Shown here piece by piece: positions 49,919 to 60,151 of a stretch of 64,000 nucleotides of DNA. The DNA lies in the NCBI GenBank assembly GCA_022432975.1, contig CM039510.1, forward strand, positions 28,449,201 through 28,513,200, written 5' to 3'. Position 1 is the stretch's first letter, and each line of letters opens with the position of its first letter. The notes under the pieces were generated by a model. That model worked only from the letters and a program-made list of their open reading frames with translations, was not told where the DNA came from and did not search any database. The stretch is from Begonia masoniana. Taxonomy: Eukaryota; Streptophyta; Magnoliopsida; Cucurbitales; Begoniaceae. Both the position numbers and the translations under genes were made by a program.

Positions 49919-50036
49919 GCTCTGATACCATAAATTGTGACACCCCTGAGTTATCTAAACTCGGGCCGCCACTTTGACACTATAAATTGTAGGGCCCCCG
50001 AGTTATCTAAACCCAGGTCGCTGCTCTGATACCATA
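49919..50036 (-). repeat. Triplicated primer-site/LTR-end module of element B
   Basis: On the minus strand, three consecutive units of about 52 bp each carry a GTATCAGAGC-type primer site (50023-50034; degenerate at about 49971-49984; 49919-49930). The units are separated by GTTTAGATAACTC-GGGG sequences ending in CTACA or GTCACA. The true LTR end could be at 49936 or at about 50040. Confidence 0.8.
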
Positions 50037-50299
50037 ATATGTACTTTCCTTTCCAATCTCGTTTATCGACATAAAATTTTCGACTTTTCTTCAAAATTTT
50101 TAAATCTATTTTTGAATCGTTTAACCCCTTCAAAACGAGCATAAAACTATTTTTAAAACACGTTGAAAACACTCGTTTGAAGTTGGAAATCAAAAGGTGG
50201 AAAAATAAAAATTTGAGAAAACTCCTCGCTGTGGCCGAGCCGCGCACACGTTGCCCATACGATGCGCGTCCACTCACCCGGCGAAAACGTCGCGTGCTT

Positions 50300-50730
50300 G
50301 GCATTCTCACTCAGGCCGATCGATCGACACCTATATACATAGGTCGACAACTGATTTGTCTCTGGTTGCATAGGTCGATCCTTGGGGTCGACACCTTTAC
50401 CAATTCTAGCCACACAGGTTGACACATGTAAGCACAGGTCAACACTTATTTGCACCGGTCGACACCTATTTGCACCGGTCGACACCTTGATGGTCTCTGG
50501 TAGCATCGATCGATCACTGTGGTCGACACCTCTACCGGTCTTAAACTGATGGGTCAACACTTGCAGGCATGGGTCGACACTTTGACCCAAGTTGCACTAA
50601 AGTGGTCGACATCCATGCACACAGGCTCGACACCTTAATTTCCTCTGTTTGCATCAGTTGATCACTGTGGTCGACACCTCTACCATTTCTACACTAATTG
50701 GTCGACACTTGTATGAACCGGTCGACACTT
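50300..50730 (-). repeat. GGTCGACACC minisatellite block in LTR B
   Basis: About fifteen copies of (A/G)GGTCGACACCT-like words spaced 20-40 bp apart, many flanked by short inverted copies. It is the reverse complement of the motif block at 13440-14440. Confidence 0.9.
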
Positions 50731-51592
50731 ATTCCTGAATAATATTAACCTTACTTAAAAACCTCCTAACTTTTCAAAAAAAAAAAATGGCAACATAACC
50801 TTTAAAACCATTACAACATAAAAACTGCATTTTCAAAACACTTGACCAGATTCATTTCAAAAATCTCCATCCATCAACATACCCCATAATCTATCAACTA
50901 CACAAGTTCATCTATCCAATTCAAATCAAAATACTAATTTTTCAAATCGTTTTTAAAACACAAAATACATCTTCAAACCTTACTTCTAAAACACTCCCAC
51001 ACCCCGGGTTAAATCGCCCTAACAAGTGGTCGGATCGTCGCACGAGAGCACTCCTCCAACTGCCCTAGTCCTAAACACGCTCAAGGATCTCACCTGCTAA
51101 ATTTTCGTCACCTACATCACAGAACTCAACTATTAACCTAACGCTAAGCAAGTAATGCCATAAAAACGTCTCACATCCTAGCATATGCAATTTCTACTAT
51201 ATCATCTTGTTTTCGTTCTCGTTTTCAGTTTTTGTTTTCATTCTCGTTCACGTTCTTATTTCCACTTCATTTAACTTACTCTTTCGTTCAATTCGTTAAC
51301 AGGAATAGGCACACATCGCAGAGCCTCTCACGGGACAGCCACATTCCTCAGAGAAAGGGGTAGGAGGCACACGTCGTAGACTACTCTCACGGGACGGCCA
51401 TAACTAATCCCCAACTCCGCTCATCCCTTAATTACGTATCTTTTATCATTTCCTCTTCACTTACATATTGTTAGAAGGAATAGGCACACGTCGTGGACGA
51501 CTCTCACGGGACGGCCACATTCCTCAAAGAAAGGGGTAGGAGGCACAAGTCGCAGATTACTCTCACGGGACAGCCATACCTAATCCCTAACT

Positions 51593-53180
51593 ACATGCCA
51601 AGGAGGCCCATCACAAGATCTCAAATTTGGGCCCAAAATTTACTTAACCAATTTTTTAATGACGTTATTCTTCTTGCAGGTATTGATCCCATTGTGGAAT
51701 ACACATGGAAACCAACTTTGGAAGATATGGACAGGCCCTTGCATAGCCTCAATTGGATCATTCAAACGGAGACTTCAAGTGGCCCAATGGGAATTTGTCT
51801 TCCCGGTCCTCTATCTTTTGTAATTTTTATTTTTGAACTTATTTGAAAAACTCTAGCCTTGTTGTATGAATTAATTATTATTGCATCATCCATTAGATTG
51901 TTGGTTAGGATTAGATGAATGATGGTGGATGATGGGTTGAAGACTTGGCCACCCAAGTAAAGAAGCTTCTCAACACTTATGGATTTTCTACTCAACAAAT
52001 TGGACTTAAAGGAAGCCTTAGCCCAAAGAAAAGCTCACTCTTAAGGTATGAATTTTGCAGGTACAAGTGTTAGTGGCAACATGGATCAAAGACTTGGCAT
52101 AATCTCCACCTTTGATCAACCAAATGGTTCAGATTGCATGAAGTGGCTGATTGGGCGCGCGGGCAGCTAGCTAACTTCGGGCAGGCATGCGCAGTAGCAA
52201 CTAGCAGCAGCGGGTAGGCGCGCGGGCAGCATCTCCTGGCGCCGTTAGATGCGCGCACCGGATCGCCAGCGTGACGGCTGGATGGCGCGCACAGGATTGA
52301 TCTCCAGCGCCATTGATGAGGCGTGCGAGCAGCAACGAGAGACGTCGGATGGCGCACATGGATACTGCACCAGCCCAGTTGATTAGTGCACGCCAGATGC
52401 ATCTTCGCCATTGGCTTGCGCGCGCATGGATAAACTCCCTTGGCCACCGATTATTCCTCATCCAAGGGCTCCAATTCAACCTCCAATTTTTGCCAAACCC
52501 TCATCATCCACTCTAGATTTTCCTATTTAAGCATAGCATTGGTGTGTGTAAAAGAACTTTTGCCCATTTTCATAAAATTGCTCTTTTCCTAACTAAGTGT
52601 TAGAAGCCCTTCGGGTGTTCCTCGATTCTTGAATCGAGTGGAGAAGTCCTCCATTGTTTCCCTAGCTTTGGGTTGCTAGGTGAACTCTTATTCATTCCCT
52701 CACCTTTTTCTCTCTTGAGAGTTTAAGGTTTCGAAGAAGAAAACCTAGGCCTACGGTGGTTGTTTTTCTCTAGGAAAATGTGCACCTGAGAGCACACGTG
52801 AGATAGCTCTCGGGTCCGCCAAGGGTATTTTCATTTTCCTCACATTTTCACACACATTTCATCTCTTTACATTCGGCCATCACTCCTCACACACTTCACC
52901 TTTACTTTATTGCAATTTTCTTCATCTCCTTTGCATTCTTCTTCACGATTTTCACACACCTTCCACCTTCATTTTTGTTCTATTTTCTCTTGCATGTCAT
53001 GCATTTTCATCCCATGTAATATTCGGCCATCAACATTCACCACCATCTCCTTTATTTCATTGCATTTTTCTTCTTCATTTGGTTTCACTTTCTCCTCGGG
53101 TTTTGTCACTTATCACACACCCGAGCACTTGTTTATTTTTTGTGGGTTACACGACCCCTTTTCTAAGGGCCACCGTGTCA
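51593..53180 (+). mobile_element. Nested non-autonomous insertion in LTR B
   Basis: The LTR tandem repeat is interrupted after TAATCCCTAAC (51592) and resumes with CCAACTCTGCCCATCTC at 53181, so about 1.6 kb was inserted. Near its left end a frame starts MPRRPITRSQIWAQN, like the gag start of some plant gypsy elements (MPRGPMTRSR type), but soon stops. A leader with TCCGCCAAGGGTATTTTCAT and repeated CTTTCACACA-like words follows at 52780-52950. Inverted or direct terminal repeats could not be fixed. It may be a short LTR derivative (TRIM/LARD-like). Confidence 0.5.
52145..52440. repeat. GC- and CpG-rich degenerate block within the nested insertion
   Basis: GCGCGCGGGCAGC, GGATGGCGCGCA, CTCCAGCGCCATT and TTGCGCGCGCATGG words recur, with frequent GCGCGC and GCATGC palindromes. 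ORFs on both strands are composition artefacts. Confidence 0.75.
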
Positions 53181-54260
53181 CCAACTCTGCCCATCTCTTA
53201 ATTACGTATCTTTTATCGTTTTGTTTGTCATCGTTCACATCTTACCATGCCAGTTTGTAAAACCATGGAAATTCATTTTCGTCTAATTATCATACTTCTC
53301 AAAATCATGATGCATGCCAAAATAAACACAGAATACATACACAATAAGCATAAATGCCACCCTAACGAACTGTGATGTAGGCCCGAAAGCAAAACACATA
53401 CATACACTACTTACCTAGCGTACTTAGCAAATCTCGTAACCGTACGCTAACCCGATAAATATGGAAACCTAAAATCACAATACATTTCATCAATTTAACC
53501 TTATCTACAACTATTTCATAACACTCCTAAGAAAAGCTAACCATTCACCAAAACCTAACTAAACCTGATTTTCCTCACTTTTGGACCAATTTTCACAAAT
53601 GCGCAACTAATTCGACACTTATCCGTTTTAGACAATTCAAGGTGCTACGGACTCCCTAGAATGTCTACTTCCTAATGGTCAAAACTATTTAACAAACTAA
53701 CACAAATGGCTTAGCTGAATTCAGCCGAAATCGAAGTGCCCTGCACACTCTAGATTTTCGATTTCCTCCAAAACCCAACCATTCATCCATACTATCATCT
53801 AATCATCTTTAAACACTCAATAAAAGAAGACTTCAGCAAATCCCTCACCATTTCCGTGCAGCCCTAAATCTCACACCAAAACCCTAGCAAAAAACCCACT
53901 CAAAACACAACCTAACTAAATCTCTAATCTGCCCTCAACTAGAAATCAAAAACTCGTAAGAAAGTGTTAGTAATTACCTTAGATTGAAGAACAATGGAAA
54001 AATTGAAGGAGAGGGAGACGTCTGCAAGTTCTCTGAAGGGGGAGAGAGAAAAGAAAATGAAGGAGAAGAAAGAAGGGCTTTCTTTTACGTGGAAGCTCTT
54101 CTCTCTATTTTCTTCTTATTTAATTTCTTTTATTTCATTATTTCTTTAATTAAATCCACAATTAACAAACTCATTTTACTTATCTTTCACTTTATTCCCA
54201 ATCAAATTGAAAATCACCAAGCATTTGTTATATTGAGCCGATAAATTCTCGGGTGTTACA

Positions 54261-54530
54261 TCTTGTATTCTTTTACACTGTTTGGATATCCCATGAAAAC
54301 ATACTTGTTGGCCCGAGGCTTCAGTTTATGATGTTATATGTGTGCATAAGTCGTACCCCCAAATACTTTCAATCTCATTGTTTGCTGGTTGCTTGTGCCA
54401 TAACTCATTGTGTCTTGAACCCCAATACTATGGAAGGGCATAGATTGATAAGATATCTCGCAATTTTGACAGCTTCCGCCTAGAACGACATGGGTAAACC
54501 TGATGTATCAAACTAAACATGTTGTTTTGT
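54261..54530 (-). pseudogene. int: Copia integrase fragment
   Basis: Minus-strand translation gives LPMSF, AEAVKIARYLINLCPS, GFKTQ, KVFGGTTYAHI and KPRANKYVFMGYPNSVKEYK with several stops. These match the end of Copia integrases (MPxxFWAEAVxTAxYLINRxP, GFKTPEE, LRVFGCxAYAH, KCVFLGYxxGxKGYK). Only this fragment is left; the LTR of element B abuts it at 54260. Confidence 0.85.
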
Positions 54531-55084
54531 GTCAAACCCTTTTGGGTGAGACCCTAGTAGTTAATTCATTTTCCCTTATTGATTTGTATCTAGTTATTCA
54601 GCATATATAATCTGCGCAGTATTAAATTAATTAGACTTATATTTTTATATTATCCAAATGTAACTATTGAACTTGTGGTCTAGCCCAGATCTTTTGGGCC
54701 TTAGCTTTTATTATGGTTCAAGTCTTTCATTATTATTTAAGATGTTTAAGATAAGGGTCAGACGATTCGGGTTGTTTTTGGACCGAATCCCTCCATATTC
54801 TGTCTTAATTCCCTTGTGAGTTGTGCATTGTATACTTTGGAATCTGATGTTCTTCTGGAAGGGATCTTTTGTGTATTCAGTGGATTAAATACTTGCTCAA
54901 ACTAATCCATGGGATGGAACCTCTTGACATGGTGATTGTTCTCGTCTTCCCTCTCTTTTCTACCCTTATTGGTCGTCTTTAGTCATACACATCACTTTTC
55001 TAAATCTCATGTGGCTCAATTATAATATACTTTTTTTTAACACTATTCATTGATTTAATTATTTTTGAGATCAGGTGATGGATT
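54531..55084. other. AT-rich stretch without a recognised feature
   Basis: No coding motif is seen. The sequence may be a remnant of the Copia element next to it. A GGCCCAAAAGATCTGGGC inverted word lies near 54690. Confidence 0.35.
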
Positions 55085-56751
55085 TGTCACGACTCGATTT
55101 TTTTTTTTTTTAAATGCTCTTAAGACCTTTTAATGAATTTGTAAATGAAAGTCATTTTAACAATGCGTCGTGGAAGGCTTACCAACCAAAGTTCACAATC
55201 AAAGTCATACAAACCAAAATTTTTTCAAAATCATTCATATTCATAAAACATGGTTCTCAACCATCAAGGTCTTTAAATAAAATATTACAAACCATATTTA
55301 TACTTTTCATACCAAAATACTGAAATGAGTCGCTCACCGATAAAAATAGCTTTAACAACAAGCGCTCACCATAGACACTCCTCAGCTGTCTTCTTTAATA
55401 TAAGTTGTATTCATGGTTCTCACTAATAATTTCGTTACCTACATCACAAAGTTCATCTAATGAGTGTAATGCTCAGCAAGTATTGTATAATGATACGAGT
55501 AAGAACTATCATGAATATGCATATAGTAAAAACATGTTTCAGTCTTTCTTTCTTTGTCATTTGGAGTAATTCAATCTAGGGGATACTATGCACCATTTGG
55601 TTCAACCTCATACAAGACAACCTAACTCGAGTCTCGTCGTACAACAACTATTTACGTACGTTCATATTGTTTCATCCTTTATTCTTTCATTTTTTGTTAC
55701 ATGAAAACATATGTATTAATCATTTTTGATGCTTTTATGAAACATGAAGCATTGTGCATGTTTAATGCATATATGAACATGTAAATGCTAAACATTTCAT
55801 AACCTCAATATCATTTCTATCACCACCTATCAGTCAATATTACAACATAACATTAGCAAACAAGTAAATCTATAGAGCACAACACATTCATGGATAATAT
55901 CAATATATATACATCTCCATCTTTACTTTAAACCATTATTAACAACTATCACCCTAACACTTTGTAATGTAGGCTAAAAAAGTCAAACACACACAACATT
56001 ACTTACCTTGGATCCTTAGCACAATTTTTATAGAACTTGTTCAATATCCTTCCTGATTTGATAGACCTATAATATACCAACTTCACCATAAGCTCCATAA
56101 TGCACCAATACTTTTAAACATACATAACTCACACTACACTCATCCAATTTAAGTAATTCTAGAGCCAATGGTTCCCTAATAAGGTGTATGCTTAACATAA
56201 AATCTGTCTTGAAGTCTAAATACATTTGCATAGGAAATCAAATCCTCTATGAGCTTAAATCTCGAATATAGTTCACTATTTTTCCTCAACTTTAAAACTT
56301 CATAACTCATAGTGTATATATCCAATTGTTTCAATTTCAAAGCTCATAGTTCATTCAAGATGTCTACTTTAACATGGTAGATGGTTTAATAATTGGAAAC
56401 CGTTAAGATAGGTTAATAATACAAAAATTGAAATTGCCTAGAATTTTGCAGTTTCGAACAACTTAGAATTAGGTGCACCAAATATGCATAATTTGTCATT
56501 TTTATTTATCAATAACGACAAACATAATCTTAGAACATAATATACCTTCTTGATCAAAAAACTCAGATATAGAACTTCAACTTCATGGTTCTTTACTACC
56601 TCTTTCTTAACATCATATAAAGTGCACCAAACACCCTTTTATAAGCACTTAACTTCTTGATTTCTTTAACTCAAAAAGAAGACTCCACTTTAACTTCTCA
56701 GAGTAGAGAGAAAGGAGAAGAATTTGTTGGTCTAAGTTCATCTTGTCACAA
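55085..56751 (-). repeat. Partial LTR (3' part, minus strand)
   Basis: It starts (plus) TGTCACGACTCGA. On the minus strand an intron-2-like segment runs from donor CAAG/GTAAGTAATG at 56006 to acceptor TTTGTGATGTAG at 55439. No terminal CA partner was found; it is cut at 56751 by a family A LTR. Confidence 0.65.
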
Positions 56752-59700
56752 CCCGAGAGGGGGCCTAACAGAAACGCCAGGTTAAACGATCAACCTCGGA
56801 GAAGTCCACCGTCTAACCTAAGGCTAAATGCGGAAGTTTAGTACTAATCCAGGACCTCCTCGAAGTAACAAACCTAAGAGAGTACAAACAATCGTAGAAA
56901 TACAAGATAAATGAAAAATAATTACATGCCAAAGTAGGTACAATCTCAATTGTTCATTTACATACCATATAAACCTGCCAAAATAAAATGTGAGACTCAA
57001 GGGAAACCAACAGGATAGAGCTCACTTCCTAGCCTTCCTTCCTGAAAGGGAAAAATCGATAAGGTGAGTGACAAACTCAGTATAAAGATATTATACCTAC
57101 CACTATTCTACATAATGGGCGTATAGAAAGAAAGAATAGTCACGCTAGGACGATCAGTGCAATACCCTAGAAGGGCCGTGATAACACTAGACAGGGTCTG
57201 GCTAGGGAAAGACAAGAGACCCCATCTAGGAGAGATCCCATAACCCCTCACCATGCGATTGAAAAAAAACCGCAATTTCCAACCGGTGTACCCTTCACCT
57301 ATTCGCAGGGGGTGTACCCTTCACCTATTAGCAGGGGGTGTACCCTTCACCTATTAGCAGGGGGTGTACCCTTCACCTATTAGCAGGGGGTGTACCCTTC
57401 ACCTATTAGCAGGGGGTGAACCCTTCACCTATTAGCAGGGGGTGTACCCTTCACCTATTCGCAGGGGGTGTACCCTTCACCTATTAGCAGGGGGTGTACC
57501 CTTCACCTATTAGCAGGGGGTGTACCCTTCACCTATTCGCAGGGGGTGTACCCTTCACCTATTAGCAGGGGGTGTACCCTTCACCTATTCGCAGGGGGTG
57601 AACCCTTCACCTATTAGCAGGGGGTGTACCCTTCACCTATTCGCAGGGGGTGTACCCTTCACCTATTAGCAGGGGGTGTACCCTTCACCTATTCGCAGGG
57701 GGTGAACCCTTCACCTATTCGCAGGGGGTGTACCCTTCACCTATTAGCAGGGGGTGTACCCTTCACCTATTAGCAGGGGGTGAACCCTTCACCTATTCGC
57801 AGGGGGTGTACCCTTCACCTATTAGCAGGGGGTGTACCCTTCACCTATTCGCAGGGGGTGTACCCTTCACCTATTAGCAGGGGGTGAACCCTTCACCTAT
57901 TCGCAGGGGGTGAACCCTTCACCTATTAGCAGGGGGTGTACCCTTCACCTATTCGCAGGGGGTGAACCCTTCACCTATTCGCAGGGGGTGAACCCTTCAC
58001 CTATTCGCAGGGGGTGTACCCTTCACCTATTCGCAGGGGGTGTACCCTTCACCTATTAGCAGGGGGTGTACCCTTCACCTATTCGCAGGGGGTGTACCCT
58101 TCACCTATTAGCAGGGGGTGAACCCTTCACCTATTCGCAGGGGGTGAACCCTTCACCTATTCGCAGGGGGTGAACCCTTCACCTATTAGCAGGGGTGAAC
58201 CCTTCACCTATTAGCAGGGGGTGTACCCTTCACCTATTAGCAGGGGGTGTACCCTTCACCTATTCGCAGGGGGTGAACCCTTCACCTATTAGCAGGGGGT
58301 GTACCCTTCACCTATTCGCAGGGGGTGTACCCTTCACCTATTCGCAGGGGGTGAACCCTTCACCTATTCGCAGGGGGTGAACCCTTCACCTATTAGCAGG
58401 GGGTGAACCCTTCACCTATTCGCAGGGGGTGTACCCTTCACCTATTAGCAGGGGGTGAACCCTTCACCTATTAGCAGGGGGTGTACCCTTCACCTATTCG
58501 CAGGGGGTGAACCCTTCACCTATTAGCAGGGGGTGTACCCTTCACCTATTCGCAGGGGGTGAACCCTTCACCTATTAGCAGGGGGTGTACCCTTCACCTA
58601 TTAGCAGGGGGTGTACCCTTCACCTATTAGCAGGGGGTGTACCCTTCACCTATTCGCAGGGGGTGTACCCTTCACCTATTCGCAGGGGGTGTACCCTTCA
58701 CCTATTCGCAGGGGGTGAACCCTTCACCTATTAGCAGGGGGTGTACACTTCACCTATTAGCAGGGGGTGAACCCTTCACCTATTCGCAGGGGGTGAACCC
58801 TTCACCTATTCGCAGGGGGTGTACCCTTCACCTATTCGCAGGGGGTGAACCCTTCACCCATTAGCAGGGGGTGTACCCTTCACCTATTAGCAGGGGGTGT
58901 ACCCTTCACCTATTCGCAGGGGGTGTACCCTTCACCTATTCGCAGGGGGTGAACCCTTCACCTATTAGCAGGGGGTGTACCCTTCACCTATTCGCAGGGG
59001 GTGAACCCTTCACCTATTAGCAGGGGGTGTACCCTTCACCTATTCGCAGGGGGTGAACCCTTCACCTATTAGCAGGGGGTGTACCCTTCACCTATTCGCA
59101 GGGGGTGAACCCTTCACCTATTCGCAGGGGGTGAACCCTTCACCTATTCGCAGGGGGTGAACCCTTCACCTATTCGCAGGGGGTGAACCCTTCACCTATT
59201 CGCAGGGGGTGAACCCTTCACCTATTCACAGGGGGTGTACCCTTCACCTATTCGCAGGGGGTGTACCCTTCACCTATTCGCAGGGGGTGAACCCTTCACC
59301 TATTAGCAGGGGGTGTACCCTTCACCTATTAGCAGGGGGTGTACCCTTCACCTATTCGCAGGGGGTGTACCCTTCACCTATTCGCAGGGGGTGTACCCTT
59401 CACCTATTAGCAGGGGGTGTACCCTTCACCTATTCGCAGGGGGTGTACCCTTCACCTATTCGCAGGGGGTGAACCCTTCACCTATTAGCAGGGGGTGTAC
59501 CCTTCACCTATTCGCAGGGGGTGTACCCTTCACCTATTCGCAGGGGGTGTACCCTTCACCTATTCGCAGGGGGTGTACCCTTCACCTATTCGCAGGGGGT
59601 GAACCCTTCACCTATTAGCAGGGGGTGTACCCTTCACCTATTAGCAGGGGGTGTACCCTTCACCTATTCGCAGGGGGTGTACCCTTCACCTATTAGCAGG

Positions 59701-60151
59701 GGGTGTACCCTTCACCTATTAGCAGGGGGTGTACCCTTCACCTATTCGCAGGGGGTGTACCCTTCACCTATTCGCAGGGGGTGCCCTTCACTATTAGCAG
59801 GGGGTGTACCCTTCACCTATTAGCAGGGGTGGGTACCCTTCACCTATTAGCAGGGGTGTACCCTTCACCTATTCGCAGGGGGTGAAACCCTTCACCTATT
59901 CACAGGAGTGTACCTTCACCTATTAGCAGGAGGTGTACCCTTCACCTATTAGCAGGGGTGTACCTTCACCTATTCGCAGGGGGTGTACCATTCACCTATT
60001 CGCAGGGGGTGTACCCTTCACCTATTAGCAGGGGGTGTACCCTTCACCTATTAGCAGGGGGTGTACCCTTCGAAATACACCATCAAAGAAAGGCCGCGAT
60101 AACACCAGGCAGGGCCTCATAGGGAGAAAGAGAATATGTCCAACCCCAGGA
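56752..60151 (-). repeat. Family A LTR with a hugely expanded intron-2 minisatellite
   Basis: The left end TGTCACAACCCGAGAGGGGG is the reverse complement of the family A LTR 3' end, and the match continues through TTAAACGATCAACCTCGG and CTCCTCGAAGTAACAAA. The minus-strand acceptor CCCTTTCAG lies at 57042. Beyond the array (60072-60151) the sequence GGCCGCGATAACACCAGGCA repeats the theme of 57172-57230 (GGCCGTGATAACACTAGACA). The LTR start is missing; another LTR follows at about 60152. Confidence 0.85.
57285..60071 (-). repeat. 26-bp satellite array, about 107 units
   Basis: The plus-strand unit is GGTGTACCCTTCACCTATTC plus GCAGGG. Two sites vary between units: GTGTACC or GTGAACC, and TTCGCAG or TTAGCAG. 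Few other changes occur until a more degenerate tail after 59780. The GTGAACC form contains a GGTGAACCCTTCACC hairpin. Because 26 x 3 = 78, plus-strand ORFs repeat every three units; they are not genes. It is the expanded inverse of the nine-unit array at 8586-8826. Confidence 0.97.

Larger units (their letters stand above)
40868..49935 (-). mobile_element. Element B: internal region of a Tekay-like chromovirus, split by two solo LTRs
   Basis: On the minus strand the order is primer site (49919-49930), gag, protease, RT, RNase H, integrase and a cut-off chromodomain. Two later LTR insertions with perfect target duplications (41376-43768 and 44569-46602) split the integrase. The element's 3' end, including the polypurine tract and 3' LTR, is missing at the left. 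Its 5' LTR is 49936-54260. Confidence 0.92.
49936..54260 (-). repeat. 5' LTR of element B (4,325 bp including a nested insertion)
   Basis: In plus coordinates it starts TGTGACACCCC and ends TCGGGTGTTACA. Minus-strand signals: donor TAAG/GTAATT at 53977, donor CTAG/GTAAGT at 53414 and acceptor CTGTGATGTAG at 51112. Tandem copies of AGGCACACGTCG...CTCACGGGACGGCCA lie at 51303-51592. Removing the 1.6-kb insertion at 51593-53180 leaves about 2.7 kb. Confidence 0.88.

Noticed and set aside
57285..60071. Many plus-strand ORFs of repeating PSPISRGCTLHLFAGG type
   Set aside because: A 26-bp repeat without stops gives a 78-bp periodic frame. No start context, codon bias or flanking gene supports a protein.
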